From Cymbidium sinense (Eukaryota > Streptophyta > Magnoliopsida > Asparagales > Orchidaceae), in NCBI GenBank assembly GCA_021442155.1, contig CM038228.1, forward strand, positions 9,465,179 to 9,529,178: DNA of 64,000 nucleotides, in the 5' to 3' direction. The notes beneath the pieces were generated by a model, which saw only the letters and a list, made by a program, of their open reading frames with translations, searched no databases and was not told the DNA's origin. Both the position numbers and the translations under genes were made by a program. Positions 1-13,792 of this stretch are shown here, piece by piece. Position 1 is the stretch's first letter; each line of letters starts with the position of its first letter.

Positions 1-3000
1 TAAGTTTGGAAACTATTCAAGTTAACATGATGGTGGGTTTCATTTGAAGTTATTTAATTGATTTGTGAATTTTAATTTATATTTTGTTTTATTTCATGTA
101 ATTTACACTTAGCAACTAAGTGTTGTAAAGAGAAGGAAGAGGATTACCCTCTTTCATCCCTAATTTAAGCCATTTTCTAAAGCATATTTACTTTATTTAA
201 TTCTCTTTAGTGAATGGCTTATTAAGTGATTTTTAATTAATCCCAAGTTTAGGTTAACTTTAAATGATATTATACAATGTGAAAGGCTTCTTAAGATTAA
301 TCTAATTGAATTACTATCACATGACATATATTAAACCATTCCTTTCTATCACATGTAGCATGCATATGAGTTAATATGTTTTAGCATACTTTAATGATGA
401 TGAATGTGCATGTTTGGAATTTATCTTTTATTTTGATTGAATTATATAAACATATAAATCAAAGCTCAATCAAAATTATAATTCCAAAATACATAAGGAT
501 GGAATCACATAAGTACGTGTCATTGTTAACTGGGAAGTGAGGTAATAAAACAAATTCCTTGGGCTAGTTAAAGCCTGTGGGATGTCCAAATTATATACTT
601 ATTAACATTCCAAACCTATGTAAATCTATACATGAATAAGGAAAAGAGAACACTAATTTATACATAACACATACTAATAACTTAGGTGAATATGAATGCA
701 TGCATTTTTAGTAAAAAATAGGAGATCTTCATCTTTTATTTAAGTACACATACACATTTATAAAAGATGTGAGCAAGTACTTGCCATTGTTAACCAGGGA
801 AGTAATCAAATGACCTCCTTGGGACTAGCTAAAGCCTCATTCCGGATGTCCCACCAAACACATATCTTAAATACACTTTATACACAACTATAAAGATGAA
901 AACTATGCAAAGATTGTATTTTCTTTAATTAAATCATTTAGACATATGAATTAAATATCCAAATTCTAATATAAAAATACATAAGAATGAAACCAAATGA
1001 GTACGTGCCATTATTAAACACGATGTGAGGTAATCAAATGACCTCCTTTAACTAAACTCGTATTCCCGGGATGTCCAGACTATATACCCATTATTATTCA
1101 AATTTATGTAAATCTATATATGAATCATAAGAAAGAGAGCTTTATTTAATATGCTTAAGCTATAAACACAAAAAATATATATTCATAACTATTTACACTC
1201 TAAGTATTATAATTGATTTATAAACTTTGAAAAATAGTTTTGAATTTACATAATAATACATATATTTTAATTAAGCTAACACATGGAAGCTTACATAAAG
1301 GAAATTCATTTGATTTATTTAAATTTGAATGCATAAGTGCATGAAATCAAATGGCATACAACATTTAATGTTATTAGAAAGAAAAAACTAAACATAACCA
1401 CATGGTTCATTCAATTAAACTAATTCCTAAGGACAATCATATTAAATAAACCCATTTAAAGAGAACCAAAGTTTCTTTATTAATTCATGAAATTTTAATT
1501 AAGTTTAATAAAGAGAAGAATTTTTTTGCTAGTTTAACTCCATTCCCATATCGATGAACTTAATTGGTTTAAGAAAATATAATTTAGTGGATTTTATGAG
1601 TTAATTAAGTTGGATTCTTAATTAAATCAATTATTTACCCTTACTTATGCTTCTTCAATTTTATTAACCACTTAATTATGAGCTACAAATGATATGAACA
1701 TATGAGAAAATAAAATTGCAATACTCTTACAAGGACCTAATGCAAATGGCTCATGATTAAGAGTTAATTAAATTAAAGATCCTAATTAAGTACTTTTATG
1801 ATTTTCCCACACTTATGGGCAAATCATAATTTTCTTAAGGGTCTTTATGTTATTAAACACATAAAGAGGAACCCTTAATTCCATTGTTACTTATCTGATG
1901 TGATAATGATTTTGATTTGATTAATTTAGCCACTTAATTAACTAATTAATCTCTTAATTAATGTCATTTTAATTAATTTTCCTTTAAAGAGAAATGGACT
2001 TAGGAAAGAGGTTAGGAAAGAGGTCCAACCCCATTCCTCTACCCATTCACTATGCATAGTGATTGGTGCAATTAATTAATTTATACTGTTTGGGAGGTTA
2101 ATTAATCAATTAAATAAATTAAGAGAGTGATTAGGGCTTAAATAATCAATTCTTCTAATTAACCAAGCAATAAAGCCCAAGGAAATTATGGGAGGTCGAG
2201 GTCATCCCATTAAACTAACACACAAAATTTGGGATTAATTACTCAAGTAATTAAGGAGTAATTAATCTAATTAATTTTGTAATTAAATTCTAATTAAATG
2301 TTAATAACCACTCAAAGTTAATTAAAATTAATTTTAAATGATTCTCCTTTGAAATACCTTCAAAATAAGTATTTTTTTTTTAGATTTTTACAATTTGTTA
2401 TAAATTTCCAAAGATTCAATCATTAAATCTATCAATTAAGCCTAATCCCATCGATGCCACGTGGACTACTGGCGGACTTTCTCGTGGTGCCACGGTTACT
2501 TACCAAAATTGGCCACGCAATGGACACTTTCTTATCCACGTCTAAGATCGGGTTAGATCAACCCTTGATTTTAATAGGATTGAATTGGATTTTATCTAGC
2601 AAATAATCATGATCGTCTATTTTGATCATGCGGAATGGACAGTGTGTGATCCATTATCTCCCGAGCAATGAGAGACAGACATCATCTTCCTTCCATAGCC
2701 CGATTTGATCTCACCCGAGCTCAAATCGATTCGAGATTCAACCCAAACCATCATGAGGTAGATATGAAAGGATCTACCGGTCGGATTTGTGTGACATACA
2801 AATTTTCTTTAAAAATGCCCAAACATTTTTCACCAAAAGCTCAGTTTAATGGAATTACCTCACCAGAGCTCAAGAGCAATTGATTGCGCTAGTAAAGAAG
2901 CCATCGGTGTTGAATCCTCGCTTTATGGGCCATGAAAATGATGAAATGCAAGCAGACGTTGATCAAAGTCATACCTCCGGTGGTCAGGGAGCTCGAGAGA

Positions 3001-5187
3001 TGATTCATTCATGTTTAACGGAGGTAGGGGAAGTTATAGGTGAAATTAATTAGAGTTTGATAGAGATTTGAGAGAGTTGGGTTAGAAATGAGGTTGCCCT
3101 ATTTCAAAACAATAAGTCCAATGTTAGGAAAGCTTGGGAGACTTGGGGAGAGCTCTAGATATTTCAAAATCACTCCTAGAAACTCTCTGAGTGTGAATGG
3201 TGATGTTTTGGATCAAAATGAGGGGGTATATTCTCCCCTCCCCTTGGATCAAACAGATGGGATTCAATCCCTATTTTGGTGGTTAGTAGTATGGCACCGG
3301 AGGTCGTCAACTCCATGGCTCGGTTTGGTTGGCCAGTGGGCTTGGTGGGGGGCTTAAGGTAGCTCCTCCATTCTAATGCCAAGGTGTGGGGAGGTGACTC
3401 ACCTCCCCTAGTCCATGGCCGACCAGCCTTGGGTGGACTAGGTGGGTGTAGGTCAAGTCCTCATTTGGGTCTTGGATTGTTGCCACATGGGGAGGAAGGG
3501 AGTTGACTTGCCAATTTGGGTTTGAACCCATGTGGGGAGGTAAAATCCAATGGGTAATGCCTTAGAATGGGTTTAATTTGGGTTGGGATTTGGGGGCAAG
3601 GTTAGTTTATGGTAGGTTGGGTCAGGTTGCAAAGGGTCTAGGCTTGACTCAAGTGGGTTTGGCTCAATTTAACCCTTATAGACCAAATTAGGCTAATCAA
3701 TTAGTCAAATTGGGTCAAACTAAGGGTTGAGTCATGTTAAAATGAGTATTTGGGATATTTTATTTGGTTTATTGATTTTTGGGTCATTTGGATTCATGTA
3801 GGTCAAATGGGTCAAGTTGACCTATTTGACCAAATTGGCTAAATTGGCTTGGGTTATGGGTTGATTCATGTTCAATTGATTAATTTAAGATGATTGTATG
3901 ATTTGGTTTGAATTAATTTAGATTTGATTTGGATTTAGATTTAAGGCTAAATGAGGAAATGAGTAGTTTACTTGGCCAAATTGGGTTCAATTATGGCTTT
4001 GGTCAAGTTCAACAATCAATTTGGAATGAACTTGAGCCATTGGTTGTAATCAATTTGGGTTATATCTTGATTTGACCCAATTTGGTCTTTTAGGTCAAAT
4101 TGGGTCAACTTGGGTCAAAGGGCCAATTGGATTAGGTTTGGCTCAATTGATGATCTACTCATGTTCAATCAATGATCATGGTTTGGTATGGATCAATGGT
4201 TTCAATCAATTTAGCTTTGGTTGAGATTTAGCTAGTTAGGTTCATGTAGGTTAAGAGGATTGACTTATTCAAATGACTAAATTGACTTGGTTTGACCTAT
4301 TTGATGACAATTGATCAATCTAGGGTGACTAATAATCATGATAGGAGGTTTTTTTGGTTCAATCAAATTTGGTTCAAATAGGTCAAATTGGTCACTTTGG
4401 GTCAAATGAACCAATTGGGTTTAGTTGAGTCAATTTTGGGTTGATTTGGATTTAGCTGAGTTTATATATGGATTTAGGATTGATTTATAGCTTTGATTAT
4501 AATAGATTTGGGTTCAAATGGGGTTTGATTCATTTGAATATTTCAAGTCAAATTGGTTAGGTTAAGTTTGATTGAATTGATTTTGGGTTTCAATTGATTG
4601 TAGATTTGATTTATATTTGGGATGATGATTAGGATGTAATTGATTCATGAAAAAATCAATTGGATTTGGTTTGGATGAAAATTTTGGATGATAAGTCCAT
4701 GAGATTAAATCATATGGCTTAGAATGGATTTGGATTTGGTTTTGGATTTTGGTATAGGATATTTGAATATAAGTTTCATTTATATTTAGGAAGATGATTT
4801 AAGAAATAAATGATCTACAAGAAAATCAATTGAAATCAATTTGAATTAAAGGGGGTTTTGGCTAAGTCCATTGGATAGGTTTGGATTTGATTTGATATTT
4901 GGTTATAAGTTTCAATCATTTGGTTTGGAATTTAAATTTGGATTTGGTATGTGAATTTAGATGAATTGAATTTGAGGTTTGGTTTAGGCTAAAGAGGTAA
5001 GCATAGATTGGGTTTAGGCTATAGGTGAGGCAAGTCCTAGTCTATGATTAACCTTTAAGTCTATCTTTGGGTTAAGTGTTCACTAATTGCTAGAAGTGTC
5101 TTATGATTAAAAGAAGTCTTAGTGTCTAGAAAACTCCTAAATCTAAGAAGAGGAGATTGAATCCTCACTCCAAAAGTGAGGTCAACA
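1..5187 (-). mobile_element. LTR A, partial giant Tat-type LTR
   Basis: Read on the minus strand, this stretch begins at 5187 with TGTTGACCTCACTTTTGGAG and follows the same landmarks as LTR B (7030-13792) and LTR C (42011-48418): a block full of 'ggtcaa/ttgacc' words, a GC-richer part around 2450-3500, then taattaa-rich sequence and 'gggatgtccagac' subrepeats. The last part of the LTR lies beyond position 1. Upstream flank is GTGTG (5188-5192); its partner, if any, is outside the window, so I cannot tell solo LTR from the 5' LTR of a whole element. Short open frames inside (for example 2668-2883) fall in LTR sequence shared with B and are not genes. Confidence 0.8.
480..1095 (-). repeat. Three LTR subrepeats in LTR A
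   Basis: Three imperfect copies of a module of about 225-270 bp, each with 'gtac.tg(c/t)cattgtt', then 'gacctcctt' or similar, and ending in 'gggatgtcc' (about 572, 844 and 1070). LTRs B and C carry two copies each. The module is a tandemly amplified part of the LTR. Confidence 0.65.
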
Positions 5188-6789
5188 CACACTCACATTG
5201 TTAATAATTTTATGCAACCACTACCTCAACATAACTCAATAAAAATATAAAATGAACAATAATGTTACTTTATTGTACATTTACTTAAATGAACCTTATA
5301 AAAGTTTATAATATTTGTTATATGGAGATTTGTCATACAATCTTGGCATTTTCATCTATTCATTTCTTCCATAAAAGCTGTCATTCTTCTATTACATCAA
5401 TTATTTTATTAAATTTTCACCCAAGTAGATAGTGTAGTAAACATCATCAAAGGCTTCTCTTATGAGAAATATATTTTATGCTAAATATTTAATTAATTAA
5501 AAATTAGGTATAAACCTATTTACAAATAATTAAGCTAGAGATCAATTATATATTGAATTTAATGTATAAAGTTAATGAATATTTAGTTTTAAGTAGAACA
5601 TGGAACTAAAATGGCCTCTATTTTAGGATTTAGAGAGTAGACATCTTGAGTTGAAGCTCTTTGATACTAAGATTAATGAATTACATATTGTCTTGGATTT
5701 ACTTGAACTAAAAACAAAATTAGGTTAATCATAAAAAGAGTGAATAGAAAGATCAACAAATAGTACAACGATCAGCTTTGTAAAGAATATATGAAGAATA
5801 AAAAACATCTTTCACATTCTTTTGACAATTTGATAATAAAATAAACAATCCAATATAAAATACAGTACATATCAAAATATAAGGTCTTTATAAGATATAA
5901 GTAATCTAATAGAAAATAACACAAACAAAAGACATATCATGAAATTGAAAATAACACAATACAGAGAGTAAAAAAAGCAAAATTGGGCTTCAAATATTGG
6001 CAGCATGGGCAGGTCCCTTTATATTGTCTACTCAATTTCTCATACTACATATAAAATGAGATTGCTAAGACATATTTTTTTTCTGAATTAATTTTTATTA
6101 TCACAAATATGTTCTTAGAAGAATGTGTTGAGAAGAGATCCCATGTCAATGGAGCTACACACGTACTCACCAACATTAACAGGACTAGCAATGGGTTAAT
6201 ATTAGGTTACAACAAACATATGTAAGCATTAAATTTTTTATTAAGTTAAAAAATATTTAGATTTATAATTTCTTAACATACATTATTATTTTCTTAAGGA
6301 GTATATGTCATTGAAATATATTTACAGTCAAACTTTAATAGTGAGCTCTTTAGGTGGATCTTCTCAATAGTTAGAATTAAATCTACAAAATGTTGTAGGA
6401 AGGTAGTGGAAGGGTAGGATTTATGAGTTAGTTTTTTATATTTTTGTTCTTTTACTTTTGATGGATCAAATATCATAGATGAATTAATAAGAAAGTTGGT
6501 GGCTGCATTCGACCAAGAAATGGAAGCCAATATGACTAATATGACTATAAATAGCTAGAATGATTTACCTTTTATGGTGATTACTAGGTTAACAATCTAT
6601 GGAATAGAAGGCGAAGACATAAAAAAAGATTAGTTAGAATTTGTAAGAGTATCTAGGTCTTCATGCATTAATCAACTTTGAGTTATTAGAATTAGAATTG
6701 TTTGTATTACTTTTAAGTTTTGTATGTTGACTTGAAACATTACCTTCCTCTAAGTAGGGGGATGTTTAGCTCATGCTTGACTCATTTTA
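5188..6789. other. AT-rich spacer without recognisable gene
   Basis: This is the sequence between the two head-to-head LTRs A and B. I see no convincing coding region, RNA gene or transposon motif. Around 6120-6230 the base composition is a little more balanced, which might be a fragment of an old insertion or gene, but no domain can be named. Confidence 0.5.
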
Positions 6790-6790
6790 G

Positions 6791-6825
<35 letters not shown>

Positions 6826-6915
6826 TGTATGTATGTATGTATGTATGTATGTATGTATGTATGTATGTATATGTATGTATGTATGTATGTATATATGTAT
6901 GTATAGATATATAGA
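6790..6915. repeat. (ATGT)n microsatellite
   Basis: Runs of atgt with few interruptions (atatatgt). The open frames through it on both strands are products of the repeat and not genes. It lies directly upstream of a tRNA-like SINE head. Confidence 0.97.
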
Positions 6916-6924
6916 CACACATCA

Positions 6925-7005
6925 TAATTGGGTGGTTAGAGCTTTTCCCATGCAAAAATGAGGCCCACATTCAAATCTTAAAGCCTTCACATTTTTTTCA
7001 AAATT
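6925..7005 (+). mobile_element. tRNA-derived SINE-like fragment
   Basis: An A-box-like word GGTGGTTAGAGC at 6931-6942 is followed about 26 bases later by a B-box-like word CATTCAAATC at 6968-6977, the spacing and spelling of a tRNA-derived pol III promoter. A T-rich tail follows. A related copy is on the minus strand at 59475-59560, where the B box is the better GGTTCAAATT. The two share 'GCTTTT.CCATGCAAAAA' between the boxes. SINE identity is inferred from the promoter boxes only. Confidence 0.5.
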
Positions 7006-7024
7006 TTTTTGCTTATTAGAACAC

Positions 7025-7029
7025 GAGTC
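7025..7029 (+). repeat. Target site duplication GAGTC, left copy
   Basis: GAGTC immediately precedes the TG of LTR B and recurs at 13793-13797 directly after its end. Confidence 0.8.
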
Positions 7030-10000
7030 TGTTGACCTCACTTTTGGGAGTGAGCTCTCAACTTCCTCATCATAGATCTAGGACTCTTGTAGACACTAAG
7101 AGCTTCTTAGTCTTAAGACACTTCTAGTGATTAGGTGAACACTTAACCTAAGCCTAGAGACTTAGAAGAGTTAATCATAGGAAGAGGTTATGACTTAGGG
7201 ATTTAGGAAGACTTGTCTACCTTATAACCTTAAACCCAATCCTTGCTTCCTCCTTCCAAATCAAACCCCAATTCAAATTCCAAATCCAATCCCAAATCAA
7301 ATGATTGAAACCCATGATTAAATTTTTATCTTATGGACTTAGCCTTAATCAAATTCAAATCAACCCCAATTCAATTAATTTTTCAAGATCATAAATCCAA
7401 TCTCAAATCAAATCCCCCAAATCATAAATCAAATCCAACTCCAAATGATTGAAACCCATGATTGAATTCAAACTCCAAAACCCCATTCTAAGCCATATGA
7501 ACCATTTTCATATGCTTAACCAAAACCTCCTTCAAACCAAATCAAAATTGGTTGATTTTTTTATAAATCAATCATTCCTTCATTTATATTTACAAATATA
7601 AATGAAATCTAAATTCAAACCAGTCAAATCAAATCAAACTAAATCAAACCAAACTAAGACCATTCTTAAGCCATATGGACTTACCTCCATAAGCTTAACC
7701 AAATCTCAATCCAAAATAACCCAAACTCAATTGATTTCTTTATAAATCAATCATTCTTTCATTTGTATTCACAAATATAAATGAAATCTAAATTCAAACC
7801 ATTTAAATCAAATCAAACCAATTAATTCCCTAGTTAAGCCCTTTTGTCCTACATCCCTCAATTTGATCAAATTTGCTTCCAAATCACTCCAAATTCAAGT
7901 TATTTTCTCATATCTTCATTTATATTCACAAATATAAATGAAATATAAATTCAAATAAGCCAAAATCCAACCTAAGCCAAATTAATCAAACCCAATTGAA
8001 CCAAAATATTCCAAATCATCATATGAACCTAACCCAAGTCTTAGTTTGACTCAATTTAACCAATTGGTCAACCCAACCCAACATAACCCTAATAAACCCA
8101 TTTTGACCAAATTAAGCCAAATCACCCAAAACCACCTTATAGAACCTTGGTGGCTAACCTAACCCGACCCAAATGGACCCTAGGTCATCCAAAAGTCCAT
8201 GTATGGGACCCAACCCAAGGAAATTGACCATTGGACAAGCTCATTTGCATTAGATTCTTTCCATAAGAGGAAAAGTCCACTTTGCCTCTCCCATGGCCCT
8301 CCACTTGCTAAATGAGGCATTCAGACTCTAGCCTAATAGCCACCTTGCACTTGCCATGGACCAAGGGAAGCAAGCCAAGCCATTCTCTCTCATGGCTGAA
8401 CCCAATGGATGCAAGGAAGGAATATCAGCACACAGTCTCCCTATATCAAGCCGTGAGACTCCTGCCACAACTTCCTCCACTCTTGGTGTGCCACATGGAG
8501 CTGATGGTGACCCCTCCGACAACCCGACGGTGGCAAATCAGTAGATTTTCAGGGATGAATCTCGTCCATCCATCAAGTGCAATTGAAGGATATACCCCCT
8601 CAATTCAAGCTACAAAAGACACCATTCGCTTCGTGTGAGTTCTTGAGGAGTTTTCAAAATTCTTGAGAGTCTCCTCGAAGCCTCCCCGAGCTCCCTCGAT
8701 TAACATTTCTCCTTCTTGAGCAAAGCTGAAATAGGACAACCTCCTTCCGACCAATACTCCACCTCTACTTGATCAAATACCAATTCCTGACACCCACACC
8801 ATCCTCTTACTTCATCAAAGCCAACAGAATCATCTTCAAGCCTACCTGATCACCGAAGACCAGAGTTCGATTGAAGTTGAGGCCCCTATGTGCATGGATT
8901 TATCGATCGAGAGCTCTACACCAAATCAAACCCTAAGCTTCTCAAGGGCTCCTCAGTACCTACCTCTCCACCACTGGACATTAGCTCGGTGAATTTTGCA
9001 AAGCCTTGTATGGAAAATCATTTGGTCTTTTGTGAAGAAAATTTGAATGTCATGCATTTTTAGCAGTTGGATGTCTGCGCCTACCCTCCCTGAAGGTGTG
9101 AGATGGGGGCAATCTGAGTTCGGGTGAGCTCGGATCAAACGGGGAAAGATGGACAACATCCATCTTTCATCGCTCGCGAACAGGATGAATCATGGACCAT
9201 CCATTATGCATGATCAAAATGGATGATCATAATCTAATCTTGCATTAGATTCCCTTATTCCTTTATTAAACCGCGGATCAAATCATGGCCATCCGATCTT
9301 AGATGGGCGGTCCGCGAGTTAACATCCGCACAATCCAGTCAACGGCAACAACTAAATATATCCATCATGCCGTGGGCGTAGCGTCGGCCCCCATTACCGG
9401 ATTAAAGCTTTAATTAGGCTTAAATAATATATTTTTAAGGCTGAAACTTTTAAAAATGATAACTAATCCTGCAAAAATAGAAAAAAAATACAAACTTGGG
9501 CTCATTTTAAAGATATTTCTGAGTAGAATCTAGGAAAATTATTATTAATTAATTTTGAATAGTGACTTTGGCTCAATTAATATTTAATTACAAATATAAT
9601 TAGCTTAATTACTCTTTAATTAGTCACTCAATTAATCTCAAATTTTCTGTGAATGTTTAGGGGGATGACCTCTGCCGCCCTTATTTTTTTTTGAATTTTA
9701 TTGGTTGCTTAATTAGGAAAATCAATTAATTAAGCCTTAATCACACTCTTAATTTAATTAACAATAATTAATGAATGAATAGTGACTTAATTAATTATTT
9801 AAGCCTAATTACTTCTGTTGAACAGTAAGGGAGCTTAGAAAATGTTGTTGAGATATTTTTTCTAATTCATTTCCTAAGTTTTCTTTACTTTTTGAATCAA
9901 ATTAATTAATGATTAAAGAAGTAATTAATTAATCCTCAAGATAAAATTAGAACTTAAGTAATCAAATATAGAACTTAGGTATTGAGATTAAGGCCTCTTT

Positions 10001-13000
10001 CTTGATCTCTTTCCTTAAGTTAATTTCATTTCATTAATTGAACTTGCTTTATGCTTAGCCAAATGGATTAATGAGCTTAATTAACTCAATCTAAAATCTA
10101 TTCACATCTAATCACCTTTAATCCAATTTTGGGTAGCCTTTAGATAATAGTCTAAAGGAATTTAATGAATGAATTATGGTTAGCTTATATGTGTAAGAGA
10201 AACATAAAAGTAATTAATTAAATCCTTTAGGCCTAATTAACTATTAATCATGAGCCAATTGTACTAGGCCCCATTCATTTCATAGGAGCATTGCTAATTT
10301 ACTTTTCATGTGGTTTCATATCATATTGGCTAATTATTAATTAGTTAATTAACTTAAGGTCATGTAGGTAAGGGTTAATTAATTGACTTAATTCATACCC
10401 TAACCTAATTAAGACATATAATTGACCTAATTACTCTTCATTAAACTAAATTAACTCATACTTGGTGAATTGGATTAGGATTAGTAAACCTCTTTTACAT
10501 TTCCTTAATTCAAATCAAGCTTGAAAATGAAATGACATTAAAGAACTTTAGTTTATTTTAAATAATCTTATTTAGTTTGATTGTCCTTGGAGTTAATTGA
10601 TTTGAATGAAATCACATGCTTGTGTTGTTTTATTTTCTTCTAATCATGCTAAATATTGTATGCCACTTGTACTCATGCATTCATGTCTTTCAAATTAATC
10701 AAATAAAAATGATTTCTTTTTGTCAAATTGCATGTGTTGATTTAAATTAAAATATGTGTGGCTAGTATCACTATTAAATCTCAAATATATTTTCAAAAGT
10801 TTATTAACGAATGAATATACATATGTATTGTAATTTTAGTTACATATACATAGGAATTGCAAGTGAATTTAAATTTAGTGTATGAAATAAAGTCTCTTCC
10901 TTATATTCATGTGTTTAATTGCAAGTAAGATATTAGTCTGGACATTCCAGGGATGCACGACTTTAAGTAGCCCTAAGGAGGTTCCTATCTCATTCCCTTG
11001 GTGTAGAACAATGGCGATGTACCAACTTGATTTCATTCTTATGCATTTGGACATTAGAATTTAGATAGAGCTTTAATTCATTTACACAAAATAAATCAAT
11101 CAAATCAAAATATAATTTTTGCATGGCTTTCTATTATTGTAGTTGTTTATACATCCACATGTGTCTAAGGATAGCAGTATATTAGTTTGGACATTCGGCT
11201 TTTCACAAGACTACCTCATTCCCATAATGCAGAACAATGATGACGTACTTACTTAAAACTTTTATACATGTGAATGTGTACTTAGCTAATGAATGAAAAC
11301 CCCTATTTTTTATTAAAAAGACATGCATTCATACTTTATTTATTTGGTTGAGTTTATTAGTCATGTGATTTAAGGTTCTTTCCTTATGCTTTTGCATAAG
11401 AATTTAGATAGAGCTTTAAATTAATATGACAAAATCATTCAACCAAATGAAATGTCAATTCCAAATGCATTTACTCACATTCATCATTTAAGTGTGCTAA
11501 GATAAAAATTGCATGTATAGCTATGTTTAGGATTTAATCATATGCATGATATACATGATGGAAAGAAATGAACAAACATGTGTTATGTGATAGTAATTCA
11601 TTCCAACTAACCTTAAGATGCATTTCTTATTGAATGAGTTTATTTAAAGTGAACTTAAACTTGGGATTAATTAAAATATGTAATAAGTCATTTACTAAAG
11701 GGAATTGATTAATTAATTTGCTTTAGATGTGACTTAAGGTAGGGATAAAAAAGAGTGATCCTCTCTTTTTTTTCTCTTCATAACATACTGTGTAGTTAGA
11801 TTTACTTTTCCATTCTTTAATGTAATTATCAATTAGGAATTTGGTTAAGTGTTATGGGAGTTAAGGATGAACATTGGCCAAAAGGTTTGTTCCTGGGGTG
11901 CCATGTGATGCCTAGAAGCCTACCAAATCAAATGGAAGAAATCAAATGAAGGAATGGAGGGAGCATGAAGACTTGAAGATCCCCTATAACACTTATCAAT
12001 TTGTAACTTATAATTATTCTTTCATATACAGGGATTTATAAGGGTAGAGCTTGGCTACCCATTTCTTTTTAGGGTTGTACGGCGGTACCCGACCGCACTA
12101 GCCTATTATTCTTTGACATTGAGATTATAAATTGTTTGAAGATTTGTTTATATTGTGTAATAGAAATTTCATGTATTTTCCTAGTTTCTTTATATATAAT
12201 GATTTAATGTATGGCTTGGATGCGATTAGGCTCTTAAGATAAAAATAATTTTTTTACCCAACTACAACTCATAACTAAACTCCTAAAATAACTCATAACC
12301 TCACATAAAGCTTAGGCATTAAATCAAGATAATAAAATATTTAGCAACCCCTTAGCTGGATGTTGAATGCTTAATATCATGCATGTCATTTTGTATCACT
12401 CTTGCTAAGAGAGGGTTTCCATCTTTGCCAGATAGAACAAGGGCTTAACCTTTGAGAGCCTATGATATGAAACACCTCTTTCTCTTTTGATTTAGCCCAC
12501 AATCAACTTCATCATACATTTAAGCATATAAAATCTTATAGCCTGTGTCAAAAATGAAGAGAGTCAAAATAAAAAAAATTTGATAAGATTTGCATTAGAC
12601 TAAGTCATTATTCATATCACTCATACTCTAATCTCATAGAGAGTGGGTTTAAGGACTTTAGTTTCTTTTCTAAATAATAATAACCTAACCATCTTGAAAA
12701 AATCATAAGACTTGCCTACATTGTTTTAAAATGTAGGAGGAGTTAGCTAGCTACTACGCTAGACAGTTATTAGTCCAGCAGTCGGGTAGTTTACCCTCTC
12801 TTATGGAGAAAAATAATATATCCACTTTCACCTTAGATTTAGGTACTTTGGCCCTCGTTAAAGCTCCCTAGATTTAAGATCTGAGGTTGTTGTTTTCTTT
12901 TGGGGTTACAAGCATAAATCTGCACATCTTAGGCATTTTCATAATATTGTATTGTGGAAGTCCTAGATTTTTAATAAAATTTCAACTCAAATATATAATT

Positions 13001-13792
13001 GTCCTCAATTTCAAACATATAAAGCCCAACCATAGGATAATTTAGTATGCTCACTAGGTTTCCTAGTATCATGAATATCCCCTACTCATCTCCCATCATC
13101 TTCGATAATAAGCCTTTCTTTTCGATCTATCCCATTAGATATTCTAAATATAACCAATTTATTGATAGTCCTATCTTTGAATTATTTGGAGACAACAATT
13201 GTCTACTTTAATCAAGAGTATTCCTAAGGAATTCACCTTCCTTATGATGTAATTAACTATGAGGACTTGGCTCCATATGGAACTTTAGAACCTAGTTTAT
13301 ATAAACCCTATTTTATTCATCCATGTAAAGTAGAGAAAAATTCTCTGGTACATTCGAGACCCATCATGCCTTAGGAGTCCTTATTAGGTGATTAGGTCCA
13401 TCGTAGGGTAGTGATTTCTATCTTTCGGGATAGTGCACTATTCTTGTCATACCTAATCACTTCAATAAGTACCTTTCTTATGATGTAATTAACTATGGGG
13501 GCTTGCCCCAAGCCCCCATAGGGAACTTTAGAACTCGGTTTAAATAAACCCTACTTTATTCATCCATGTAAAGTAGGGAAAAAATCTCTAGTACATTTGA
13601 AGACCCATCATGTCTTAGGAGTCCTTATTAGGTGATTAGGTCCATCGTAGGATAATAATTTCTATCTTTCGAGATAGTGCACTATTCCTTAATGTCATAC
13701 CCGATCACCTCAATAAGTACATTCTCAAATTTGTGTGGTGTCCCACCTCCCATATACACACGCATACACATCAAACAAAAATAAACACCATA
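7030..13792 (+). mobile_element. Solo LTR B of the giant-LTR Tat family
   Basis: A complete LTR of 6763 bp, from TGTTGACCTCACTTTTGGG to AACACCATA, flanked on both sides by GAGTC. No internal region is attached, so it is a solo LTR left by recombination between the two LTRs of a former element. The end reads CATA where copies C and D read CACA, a point change in the terminal dinucleotide. Landmarks in order are a block of 'caaatcaaat' and 'gaccca' words (7200-8200), a GC-richer part (8250-9420), taattaa-rich sequence (9400-10900), two 'ttagt(c/t)tggacatt' modules, then a downstream part with 'ggctaccc' and 'gggttgtacgg' (about 12050-12085) and the pair 'gtccttattaggtgattagg'. Open frames at 8312-8638 and 8953-9159 are not conserved as protein between copies. 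Confidence 0.88.
10930..11245 (+). repeat. Two LTR subrepeats in LTR B
   Basis: Two copies of the 'attagt(c/t)tggacatt' module, at about 10933 and 11180, each followed by 'ctcattccc' and 'aa(c)aatg.(c/t)gacgtac'-like words. They are the same module that occurs three times in LTR A. Confidence 0.6.

Noticed and set aside
2668..2883. 71-codon frame in LTR A
   Set aside because: It lies inside LTR A, in a part shared with LTR B (about 8950-9160), and is not conserved as protein there.
6720..6970. Open frames on both strands over the ATGT repeat
   Set aside because: They read only the microsatellite (MYVCMYVC or IHTYIHTY patterns).
8312..8638. 108-codon frame in LTR B as a possible gene
   Set aside because: It lies within the LTR; the matching stretches of LTRs A and C do not keep the frame.
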